DNA of 14,786 nt. Origin: Pirellulales bacterium. GTDB lineage: Bacteria > Planctomycetota > Planctomycetia > Pirellulales > Thermoguttaceae. Made by a program: the position numbers and the translations under genes. Shown one piece after another: positions 1 to 5,817 of the stretch. The DNA lies in contig JAUWJC010000031.1 of NCBI GenBank assembly GCA_030607895.1, positions 1 to 14,786 on the forward strand, read 5' to 3'. The first letter of the stretch is position 1, and every line of letters begins with the position of its first letter. A model generated the notes under the pieces. It had not been told where the DNA came from. It worked only from the letters and a program-made list of their open reading frames with translations, and did not search any database.

Positions 1-88
1 CTCAGACCTCATCCCGCATGCCTCATCCCTCATCCCTCAGCCCTTATCCCGCATCCCTCATCGCGCATCCCTCATCCCTCATCCCTCA
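1..88. repeat. Degenerate heptanucleotide tandem array (CTCATCC unit)
   Basis: From base 1 the sequence can be cut into consecutive 7-base units without losing phase up to base 84: CTCAGAC, CTCATCC, CGCATGC, CTCATCC and so on, about 12 units with consensus CTCATCC. On the minus strand this reads GGATGAG. The array runs directly into the TGA stop of the minus-strand gene at 86-88. Period and placement resemble the short tandemly repeated repetitive sequences known from cyanobacteria. The left edge is cut by the window. Confidence 0.9.
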
Positions 89-1018
89 AATGTACTCGAT
101 CGTGGCCGGGGGCTTGGGGGTAATGTCGATCAGGCAGCGATTGACGTCGTCGATCGCGGTGATCCGTTGGCAAATGCGGTGGAGCTTCTCCCAAGGCAGT
201 TCGACGGCCGTGGCGGTCCGGGCATCGACGCTATCCAGGCAGCGGACAACGATGATCTGCCCGAACTCCCGGCGGCCGTTGCGGATACCGGTCGCCCGAT
301 CGTTCAACAGAACCGCCATGTATTGAAACGCCCCGCTCGAGGCCAGTTCTTCTTCGACAATCGTCGTGGCCGCACGAACCGTGGCAAGCCGCTCCTCGGT
401 CACTTTGCCAACGATCCGCGTGGCAAGCGCCGGGCCGGGGAAGGGAATCCGCTCGGCCAGTTCCGCCGGCAGACCAACCAGCCGGGCAACCTCTCGGACG
501 CCGTCCTTGCGAATCGTCTTCAGCGGCTCGAGCACCTGGTAGCCGAATTCCTTCTCCGTGTCGATTCCCAGTTGCGAAAGGATATTGTGCTGGCGCTTGA
601 TGCCGTCCACCGTCTCCTCGATGTCGGTGAGAATCGTGCCGTGCAACAGGTGCTTCGCACCGGTCTGGCGTACGAGGTCCCCAAATACCTTGGAATAAAA
701 GGTGTTGGTCACGGCGTTGCGTTTTTCCTCCGGGTCGGTTAATCCCTTCAGAGCGCCGAGAAACTCGGCCCGGGCGTCGACCAGATCGACGGGAATTCCC
801 ATGTCGGCAAAGAGCTGGACGACCCGTTGCGGCTCGCCCTCTCGCATCAAAGCACTGTCGACGAAGACCGTTTTGAGCTTTTCGCCCAACGCACGATGGG
901 CCAGCACCGTCACCACCGAGCTATCGACCCCGCCGCTAAGCGCGTTGATCGCCATGCCATCGCCCACCGATTCCTTGATCGAAGCGATCTGCTCGTCCAC
1001 GAATGCCTGACAGTCCAT
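86..1018 (-). CDS. Stand-alone GMP synthetase-type ATP-pyrophosphatase (archaeal-like subunit B)
   Basis: A 310-residue protein matching the ATP-PPase plus dimerisation half of GMP synthetase, which adenylates XMP for amination. The PP-loop SGGVDS is at residues 28-33, PFPGPALATRI follows mid-protein, and the C-terminus KPPATIEYI matches the family's KPPATIEWE. No glutamine amidotransferase domain is present and none is encoded nearby, so it is organised like the split archaeal enzyme. NDRATG near residue 240 also recalls the archaeal form. The region that is normally KSHHNVGG in XMP-binding enzymes reads KRQHNILSQLG, so the substrate may not be XMP. The start is fixed by AGGAG at 1026-1030, 7 bases upstream of the ATG. 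The bacterium may carry a full-length GuaA elsewhere. Alternative: an ExsB-like or other PP-loop ligase. Confidence 0.85.
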   Translation of the reverse strand: MDCQAFVDEQIASIKESVGDGMAINALSGGVDSSVVTVLAHRALGEKLKTVFVDSALMREGEPQRVVQLFADMGIPVDLVDARAEFLGALKGLTDPEEKRNAVTNTFYSKVFGDLVRQTGAKHLLHGTILTDIEETVDGIKRQHNILSQLGIDTEKEFGYQVLEPLKTIRKDGVREVARLVGLPAELAERIPFPGPALATRIVGKVTEERLATVRAATTIVEEELASSGAFQYMAVLLNDRATGIRNGRREFGQIIVVRCLDSVDARTATAVELPWEKLHRICQRITAIDDVNRCLIDITPKPPATIEYI

Positions 1019-1076
1019 ATTTCTTCTCCTTATTTCTTTTCCTTGTTATTTCAACTTGCCACGCGGCCGCAACTGC

Positions 1077-1092
1077 CGCTTGCGGCTTCGCA
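1077..1092. repeat. 16-bp dispersed repeat, copy 1
   Basis: CGCTTGCGGCTTCGCA occurs identically here, at 10946-10961 and at 12295-12310, always between genes and in the same orientation. It contains TGCG-GCTT-CGCA, a 4-bp stem with a 4-base loop. Here it would lie in the 5' leader of the minus-strand GMP synthetase-like gene. Confidence 0.8.
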
Positions 1093-1160
1093 CGGCCCAA
1101 CAATCTGAATCTCCAACGCGGTATCGCGTCACAACCCTATCACCGGCACGATAACCTTTG

Positions 1161-1189
1161 CTTATAGTGCGCGGTAGGTCTAGCGCCAA
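1161..1189 (-). promoter_or_regulatory. Candidate promoter of the GMP synthetase-like gene
   Basis: On the minus strand TTGGCG (1184-1189) and TATAAG (1161-1166) are separated by 17 bases. Each differs from the sigma-70 consensus in one or two positions. A start near 1153 would give a leader of about 135 bases. This is consensus matching only. Confidence 0.3.
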
Positions 1190-1242
1190 ACAGCTCAAGT
1201 GCCAAGGATATCGTGGCTTCGGGAGTTGTCAACCCACCGGAC

Positions 1243-1319
1243 CGAAAAAGGGACCAGGTTTAATTTGTGCGAAGCACCCTTCGGGCCGTTCCGGCAAATT
1301 AAACCTAGTCCCTTTTTCG
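1243..1319. repeat. 77-bp imperfect palindrome (REP-like)
   Basis: Two 25-base arms (1243-1267 and 1295-1319) are inverted copies with a single mismatch. Each begins CGAAAAAGGGAC and ends TTTAATTTG when read inward. The 27-base loop can form a smaller hairpin (GAAG...CTTC). As RNA the right end is a stem followed by TTTTT, so it could also stop transcription coming from the left. The form fits REP/MITE-like intergenic elements. No transposase is nearby. Confidence 0.85.
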
Positions 1320-1344
1320 TCGGCCTTGCCGCCCTGCCGCCTAC

Positions 1345-1373
1345 TTGTCTGGGTATCACAGGGCCAATATACT
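1345..1373 (+). promoter_or_regulatory. Candidate promoter of the tup operon
   Basis: TTGTCT (1345-1350) and TATACT (1368-1373) are separated by exactly 17 bases. Transcription would start about 7 bases after the -10 box, at or next to the A of the tupA ATG (1381), so the transcript would be leaderless. That fits the absence of a Shine-Dalgarno sequence before tupA. Confidence 0.45.
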
Positions 1374-1380
1374 ACCCGAC

Positions 1381-2226
1381 ATGAAGAACCTGGCGGCGAG
1401 AGTGCTACTTGTTGGGCTGCTGTTTGCCGCGTGTACAAGGACGCAAACCCCATCCGAAAAGCCGCGGGGTGTTCTCCGCCTGGCGACGACCACCAGCACA
1501 CAGGATTCGGGATTGCTGGACGTGCTGATTCCCATCTTCCAGCGACAACAGAAGTGCCGAGTGGACGTGGTCGCCGTTGGCACCGGAGCGGCCCTGAAGT
1601 TGGGTGAAGCCGGCGACATGGACGTCCTGCTCGTCCACGCCCGTGCAGCCGAGGACGCGTTCATGGGGGCGGAGCACGGAATCCGGCGTGAAGAGGTGAT
1701 GTTCAACTATTTCGAGATACTTGGGCCGCCGGGCGATCCGGCCGGCACCCGGGGGGTGGGACCGGCCACGGCCCTGCAAAGAATCGCTTCGGGTAGACAC
1801 CGGTTTGTCTCCCGGGGGGACGACAGCGGAACGCATAAGCGGGAAGTCAAGTTGTGGGAGCAGTGCGGCAGTTTTCCAGGTCGTCGGCGGCCGGAGTGGG
1901 GGCAGTACGTCGAAAGCGGGCAGGGAATGGGAGCGACACTGGTCATGGCCGATCAGATGGGTGCTTACGTACTCACCGATCACGGGACGTATCTCAAGTT
2001 CAAGCACAAGATCGGCCTCAGGCCGCTGGTCACTTCATCCGAGCGTCTGCGGAATCCCTACGGAGTCATCGTGGTAAATCCCCGGAAGCATCCCCGTGTG
2101 AACGTCGGCCTGGCTCGGGCATTTGCCGATTTCATGATGTCGCGCCGGGCCCAAGAGATCATTCGCGACTACAAGTTTGAAGGTGAACGGCTCTTTTATC
2201 CGTTGGGGCTTCCCGGCGAGAATTGA
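1381..2226 (+). CDS. tupA: Tungstate ABC transporter substrate-binding lipoprotein
   Basis: A 281-residue periplasmic oxyanion-binding protein that delivers tungstate (possibly vanadate or molybdate) to the TupBC importer. The N-terminus is a lipoprotein signal: charged start, hydrophobic stretch and Cys18 after LLFAA. TTTSTQDSG (36-44) is the family's oxyanion-binding motif, followed by the typical VGTGAALKLGEAGDMDVLLVH segment in two parts. The reading frame is open further upstream to 1345, but the ATG at 1381 places the signal peptide correctly and follows the likely promoter. There is no Shine-Dalgarno sequence. It is first in a three-gene operon; tupB starts 8 bases after its stop. Tungstate rather than molybdate is inferred from similarity to TupA and not from a decisive residue. 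Confidence 0.88.
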   Translation: MKNLAARVLLVGLLFAACTRTQTPSEKPRGVLRLATTTSTQDSGLLDVLIPIFQRQQKCRVDVVAVGTGAALKLGEAGDMDVLLVHARAAEDAFMGAEHGIRREEVMFNYFEILGPPGDPAGTRGVGPATALQRIASGRHRFVSRGDDSGTHKREVKLWEQCGSFPGRRRPEWGQYVESGQGMGATLVMADQMGAYVLTDHGTYLKFKHKIGLRPLVTSSERLRNPYGVIVVNPRKHPRVNVGLARAFADFMMSRRAQEIIRDYKFEGERLFYPLGLPGEN

Positions 2227-2234
2227 CGGCGAAG

Positions 2235-2933
2235 ATGGAGTTGATTTGGGAGGGGTTCCAGGAGGCCATTAGGTTGGTGTCCCGTTTCGACCCGCTCGTT
2301 ATGGGCGCGGCCGCGCGGAGTGCGTGGATTTCGACCCTGGCCGTGGGCCTTGCCGTTCTGGTGGGACTTCCAATCGGATCGGGGTTGGCCCGCGTCTCTT
2401 TTCCCGGTAGACCCTGTGTCGTGCTGATGTTCCGCGCGGGCATGGCCTTCCCCACCGTCTTTGTGGGACTTGTCTGCTATGCGTTACTTTCGCGGCGCGG
2501 TCCTTTGGGATGGAGCGACCTGCTGTATACTCCCTGGGCGATCGTGCTGGGCGAGTTCTTCCTTGCCTTGCCGATCATCGTCTCCGCTGTCCACGGCGCA
2601 ATCAAGACACTCGATCCGCGCGCGGCGGAAACGGCACTCACGCTCGGCGCAAGACCGTTTCGCCGCTGGATGACTTACCTCTCCGAGGTCCGCCTGGGAG
2701 TGGCCCTGGCCGTCCTGATCGCCTTTGCCCGATGCGTCACCGAACTGGGTATCGCCATGATGGTGGGTGGGAATATCAAGTACCGGACCCGCACGCTCGC
2801 CACCGCCACGGCCCTGGAGACGGGCAAAGGCGAGTTCAGTCGAGGTATGGCCATGGGGCTGGTGCTGCTGGCCATCGCGCTGGTCGTCATGTTCCTCATT
2901 GTTTCGCTGAGCCGAGCGGACACGGACGAGTGA
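2235..2933 (+). CDS. tupB: Tungstate ABC transporter permease
   Basis: A 232-residue integral membrane permease of the MetI-like type. Five hydrophobic segments can be seen at about 31-51, 62-85, 101-123, 152-176 and 203-226. The cytoplasmic coupling (EAA) loop is AAETALTLGARPFRRW at 130-145, which contacts the ATPase. CVTELGIAMMVGGNI at about 167-181 is typical of TupB/WtpB-type permeases. I chose the ATG at 2235. A TTG at 2223 overlaps the tupA stop and would add four residues. It lies between tupA and tupC, with tupC starting 3 bases after its stop, which supports one mRNA. Confidence 0.88.
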   Translation: MELIWEGFQEAIRLVSRFDPLVMGAAARSAWISTLAVGLAVLVGLPIGSGLARVSFPGRPCVVLMFRAGMAFPTVFVGLVCYALLSRRGPLGWSDLLYTPWAIVLGEFFLALPIIVSAVHGAIKTLDPRAAETALTLGARPFRRWMTYLSEVRLGVALAVLIAFARCVTELGIAMMVGGNIKYRTRTLATATALETGKGEFSRGMAMGLVLLAIALVVMFLIVSLSRADTDE

Positions 2934-2936
2934 CCG

Positions 2937-3530
2937 ATGATCCAAATCAAGCAGCTTGAAGTCAGGAAGAACGGTGGAGCCATCTGTTTCCTTCGCGACC
3001 TGCACGTCGCCGAGGGAGAGCGGGTGGCGATTCTGGGACCCAACGGGTGCGGAAAGACTACGTTGCTGCGTGTCTTGGCAGGCCTGGAGAAGGATTATCG
3101 GGGAGAATGCATGGTCGCTGCGTCCGCCAGGGATCGCGTTTACGTCCATCAATCGCCCTATTTGTTTCGCGGTACGGTCCTGCTGAACGTCATGTACGGC
3201 CTTCGCAGCCGCAGGATCAGCCGTCGGGCTTGCCAACAGGCAGCACACGACTGGCTGAAGAAGATGAGTATCGAAAAGCTCGCTCCCGCCAAAACAAATA
3301 ACCTCTCGGGCGGCGAACGGCGCCGCGCGGCTCTGGCCCGGGCGATGGTGCTCAGGCCACGGTTGTTGCTGCTCGACGAACCGCTTGGCGACATGGATGA
3401 AGCAGGGTGCGTCTGCCTCCAATCCGCATTGAACGAACTCGATACGTCCACCGTGCTTCTCGTTTCCCCCACGGAGCTTCCCCCCGGCCTCGTCGACAGA
3501 TCCTACCGGCTGACGCCGCCCCGTAGTTAA
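2937..3530 (+). CDS. tupC: Tungstate ABC transporter ATP-binding protein
   Basis: A compact 197-residue ABC ATPase that would power tungstate uptake with TupAB. Walker A GPNGCGKT is at 34-41, the Q-loop glutamine is Q72, the signature LSGGE is at 123-127 and Walker B LLLLDEP is at 143-149. The position normally held by the H-loop (switch) histidine reads VSPTE, with Pro178 where His is expected. The codon is CCC at 3468-3470, one base from CAC. It has none of the C-terminal regulatory domains found in ModC/CysA-type ATPases. The stop codon TAA is followed without a gap by a dispersed palindromic repeat. It is third in the tup operon. Confidence 0.88.
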   Translation: MIQIKQLEVRKNGGAICFLRDLHVAEGERVAILGPNGCGKTTLLRVLAGLEKDYRGECMVAASARDRVYVHQSPYLFRGTVLLNVMYGLRSRRISRRACQQAAHDWLKKMSIEKLAPAKTNNLSGGERRRAALARAMVLRPRLLLLDEPLGDMDEAGCVCLQSALNELDTSTVLLVSPTELPPGLVDRSYRLTPPRS

Positions 3531-3556
3531 TGTAAAGCCGCGACCAGTGGTCGCGG
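3531..3556 (+). repeat. 26-bp palindromic repeat, copy 1
   Basis: TGTAAAG followed by the 19-base palindrome CCGCGACCAGTGGTCGCGG (9-bp stem, one central base). Identical 26-base copies lie at 9451-9476 and, inverted, at 9510-9535. This copy starts immediately after the tupC stop codon and may act as a 3' hairpin for the tup mRNA, though no T-run follows. A weakly similar second arm may survive at about 3570-3597. Confidence 0.9.
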
Positions 3557-3626
3557 GAGCCCGTGGCGCTTGGTCGTTGTGCGCGAGTACCGCAACCGAG
3601 ATTCCGGGCCGACACGGCCCGGCTCT

Positions 3627-3845
3627 ATCAACTATCAACTATACTCAACGCGGTCAAGAATTGAGGTTTTCGGATTAAGTTGTCAGTTTTCAGTTGTCAG
3701 TTGTCAGTTATCAGTAGTCAGTCTGAAGACTTGCCAGAGTCGTTGTTTCCAAGCTCTGACAACTGACAACTGATAACTGATAACTTCGTCACAAAACCGC
3801 AATTATTGACCGCGAGCAGTATATCAACTATCAACTATCAACTAC
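3627..3845. repeat. 219-bp nested heptamer/inverted-repeat element
   Basis: The structure is, in order: a CAACTAT heptamer array (3627-3643); a 27-base arm (3644-3670); a CAGTTNT heptamer array (3679-3722); a spacer; inverted heptamers TGACAAC/TGATAAC (3757-3785); the inverted 27-base arm (3793-3819, 22 of 27 positions matching); and a second CAACTAT array (3821-3845) in direct orientation to the first. RNA from either strand could fold into a long hairpin. The right array ends 2 bases before the stop codon of the minus-strand gene at 3848. Confidence 0.85.
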
Positions 3846-3847
3846 CT

Positions 3848-4780
3848 TCAGTGCATTTCCGTCTCGACCACTCCGATTCCCGGCCGGTAGAAGTTGAACT
3901 GCACGTTTGGATGATCGGCCAGAAGCGACATGGGCACGGACGGGTCGGGGAGCTTCTTGGAGATCATCAACGTGGTCAGCCTCATGCCGAACGGGTTGTC
4001 GTGATTGCCGGCCTGCCAGATGGAGACTTTTTCGGCCTTCCAGGTCTCGACCGGTCCGACGGTTGCCGCCCGGGTGGGAACCAAGGCAACCTGCCCGCCG
4101 CCGGAGGTTCGGGCGTTTTGGATGATGGTCATCGGGTGCAAGTCGGTAACCCGGGTCTTCAGCTTGCGATATTCCTCCGGCGACGGCGGTGCGTCCTGAT
4201 ACTGGCCTTCTCGCTTGGGCGGATCGTTAAAGGCCCAGTGTTTCACGTCGCCTTGCCCACCCTGCATCACCAGGCAGCGAATCTCGTCGTAACTGTTGCT
4301 GTAGGCCTCCAGGTCTCCGGTGGGAAAGTGCAGATGCGATTCGGGCATTTGCAGTTCGGGTTTGATGCGGTCGAAGCACAACGCCATGTCGGCCCGGGCG
4401 AAACTTAGCGGATGCGTGGCCGGCACGGACACGCCCTGGGCATCCACCCATTCGTCCATACCCCAAAAGTGAGCGCTGCGAATGTCCAACTCCAACTCGT
4501 TCACCAGCCGGGCGACCAGCGGCAACTGCTCGGTCGGGCCGATCGGGCCGCAAATGCCCGCCGGGTTGTCGGCAGTCGACTGCTTCCAGGCGCTGATGTA
4601 TTCCAACGCCTCGGCCAGGTAGAAGTCCTCGAGCGAGTCGTACATTACCACGCGAAAACCGGGCCGGGCCAACTGCTCGATGTCCCGGGCCGTCACCCTT
4701 GCCGTGTCGTCGAGAATCTCGGAATCCAACGTTGTGTAGTCCCACCAGCCGGGCGCTACCTTGCTTATTGAACGCGACAT
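3848..4780 (-). CDS. Glucosamine-6-phosphate deaminase-like (NagB-family) protein
   Basis: A 310-residue protein with the NagB/6-phosphogluconolactonase fold pattern: CGPIGPTEQLPLVARLV (77-93) at the phosphate-binding position, WGMDEWV (106-112) for the family's NxDEYV, and GQGDVKHWAFNDP (175-187) for the catalytic GEDGHIAFNEP. The Asp-x-His spacing of the catalytic motif is changed (D-V-K-H) and the final Glu is Asp, so ordinary deaminase activity is not assured. It follows a PIG-L deacetylase gene on the same strand, and the pair suggests deacetylation then deamination/isomerisation of an amino sugar (inference). The start at 4780 is supported by AAGGAG (4789-4794), 8 bases upstream. Two palindromic elements separate it from its upstream neighbour. 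Confidence 0.75.
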   Translation of the reverse strand: MSRSISKVAPGWWDYTTLDSEILDDTARVTARDIEQLARPGFRVVMYDSLEDFYLAEALEYISAWKQSTADNPAGICGPIGPTEQLPLVARLVNELELDIRSAHFWGMDEWVDAQGVSVPATHPLSFARADMALCFDRIKPELQMPESHLHFPTGDLEAYSNSYDEIRCLVMQGGQGDVKHWAFNDPPKREGQYQDAPPSPEEYRKLKTRVTDLHPMTIIQNARTSGGGQVALVPTRAATVGPVETWKAEKVSIWQAGNHDNPFGMRLTTLMISKKLPDPSVPMSLLADHPNVQFNFYRPGIGVVETEMH

Positions 4781-4804
4781 TGAATCGTCTCCTTTGTGTA
4801 ACCA

Positions 4805-4874
4805 GTAGGGTGGGCACCGCCCACCGAATTGGTCCGATGGTTCGGGTGGTTCCGGTGGGCGGTGCCCACCCTAC
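4805..4874. repeat. GTAGGGTGGGCACC palindromic element, copy 1
   Basis: Perfect 21-base inverted arms (4805-4825 and 4854-4874) beginning GTAGGGTGGGCACCGCCCA, with a 28-base centre. Together with its left flank (CTCCTTTGTGTAACCA) it is largely repeated at 4904-4982. Each arm is itself self-complementary (TGGGCACCGCCCA). It lies in the leader of the deaminase-like gene. Confidence 0.95.
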
Positions 4875-4903
4875 ACCTTGCAGACAACTCCTTCGTGTAA
4901 CCA

Positions 4904-4982
4904 GTAGGGTGGGCACCGCCCACCAAATTAGTTCGATAGTTCCGATAGTTCGGGTGGTTCCGGTGGGCGGTGCCCACCCTAC
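4904..4982. repeat. GTAGGGTGGGCACC palindromic element, copy 2
   Basis: The same 21-base arms at 4904-4924 and 4962-4982 enclose a longer 37-base centre with two GATAGTTC-like repeats. The flank CTCCTTCGTGTAACCA matches the flank of copy 1 with one change, showing a tandem duplication that included the Shine-Dalgarno-like CTCCTT. The right arm contains the TAG stop codon of the deacetylase gene (4979-4981, minus strand). Confidence 0.95.
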
Positions 4983-5740
4983 CCCTTCTTCCCTCCAAAA
5001 AGTTCCGCCAGTATATCGTCCGCCGGGTTAGGGTGGCCGCGGTGCTGGATGAACGCCTCGGCGGCCTGGGCGCCCGCCTGTTCACCACGCTCGGCGGCGT
5101 AGCGTTTCATCGTATCGATGTACTCGTCCATGCCGTGTTGCGCCCGCAGCCACTCGCGCTGCGAGGCATGACAGGCCAGCATCTCGGTTTTCTTCTCCAA
5201 TTGATCGGTGATGTTCACGTAGGTGGTCGGCTCGACCGGATTACCCAGCGGGTCGGTCATGTCGACCGGGTCGCAGTAATACAAGTACGGTACGGTGGAA
5301 TGCTCGGCGCGAGGATGCCTGGAAACATTCGGGGCCGAATAGATGAAGCTGGCCGCCCGGGCCAACATCGAGACCATCACGTGGTCCATCATGTAGTCGG
5401 CCGGCGTATGCGTCAGTGCCAGCGTTGGGGCCACCACGCGGAACAGGTCGATTGCCTTCTGCAACGTGGGCTTGTCGTACACCACCAGGCCGTCCCGTTC
5501 GTCCAGGCAGTGATACGTTCCACCGATCAACGACACGGCCTTCCTCGCCTCGTTGGTCCTGGTGCAACTGATATCCCAGCAGTTCTCGGTCATCGTGCCG
5601 CAATCGCCGGGTGCGGCGGTGGCGATGTGTATCTCCCAGCCCGCCTCCGCCAGGCGAATCAGCGTGCCGGCACACATCATCTCCGCGTCGTCCGGATGAG
5701 CCATCAGTGCCAAGGCGATTTTTTTCTCGGGCATCTTCAT
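4979..5740 (-). CDS. PIG-L/LmbE-family N-acetylglucosaminyl deacetylase
   Basis: A 253-residue zinc-dependent amidase of the family that removes acetyl groups from GlcNAc-type sugars. The hallmark AHPDDAE is at residues 14-20 (His15 and Asp18 as metal ligands, Asp17 as base), followed by G-rich TAAPGDCGT and DYMMDHVMVSMLARAA, whose DH supplies the third ligand. The frame is open to a GTG at 5779, but the extra 13 residues are unlike the family and a candidate promoter lies over that point, so I chose the ATG at 5740; the ATG at 5734 is also possible. The stop codon lies inside a palindromic repeat arm, so the last bases may derive from the insertion. It is cotranscribed or closely followed by the NagB-like gene. 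Confidence 0.85.
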   Translation of the reverse strand: MKMPEKKIALALMAHPDDAEMMCAGTLIRLAEAGWEIHIATAAPGDCGTMTENCWDISCTRTNEARKAVSLIGGTYHCLDERDGLVVYDKPTLQKAIDLFRVVAPTLALTHTPADYMMDHVMVSMLARAASFIYSAPNVSRHPRAEHSTVPYLYYCDPVDMTDPLGNPVEPTTYVNITDQLEKKTEMLACHASQREWLRAQHGMDEYIDTMKRYAAERGEQAGAQAAEAFIQHRGHPNPADDILAELFGGKKG

Positions 5741-5781
5741 ATTCAGCGCAACTCCATGGTGACGGAATTTGGCAGCCACCG

Positions 5782-5809
5782 ATTATACCATCGACAAGGC
5801 TGGGAACAA
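5782..5809 (-). promoter_or_regulatory. Candidate promoter of the PIG-L deacetylase gene
   Basis: On the minus strand an extended -10, TGGTATAATC, has its TATAAT at 5782-5787. A weak -35, TTGTTC, is at 5804-5809 with a 16-base spacer. The start would be near 5775. The same TGGTATAATC occurs before the DUF433 array (7901). Confidence 0.5.
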
Positions 5810-5817
5810 TGGCCCAC

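Larger units (their letters stand above)
1019..1380. other. Non-coding region between divergent genes
   Basis: This 362-base gap separates the minus-strand GMP synthetase-like gene from the plus-strand tup operon. It holds a 16-bp repeat (1077-1092), candidate promoters in both directions and a 77-bp inverted repeat (1243-1319). Short reading frames across it have no recognisable protein and I treat them as chance. Confidence 0.7.
3531..3847. other. Repeat-filled intergenic region between convergent genes
   Basis: The 317 bases between tupC and the minus-strand deaminase-like gene contain no credible coding sequence. They hold the 26-bp palindrome at the left edge and a 219-bp nested repeat element to the right. 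Transcription from both sides would run into these structures. Confidence 0.75.

Noticed and set aside
2484..3638. 384-residue minus-strand open frame across tupB and tupC
   Set aside because: The tup genes on the other strand have clear motifs; this frame has none and would run into the intergenic repeats.
3627..3845. Insertion sequence
   Set aside because: Inverted arms are present but there is no transposase and the ends are heptamer arrays; at most a non-autonomous element.
4805..4982. CRISPR array
   Set aside because: Only two units, long self-complementary arms, no short unique spacers and no cas genes.
4699..5088. Short reading frames with VGTAHR/VGGAHPT-like peptides
   Set aside because: They are translations of the palindromic elements and not genes.
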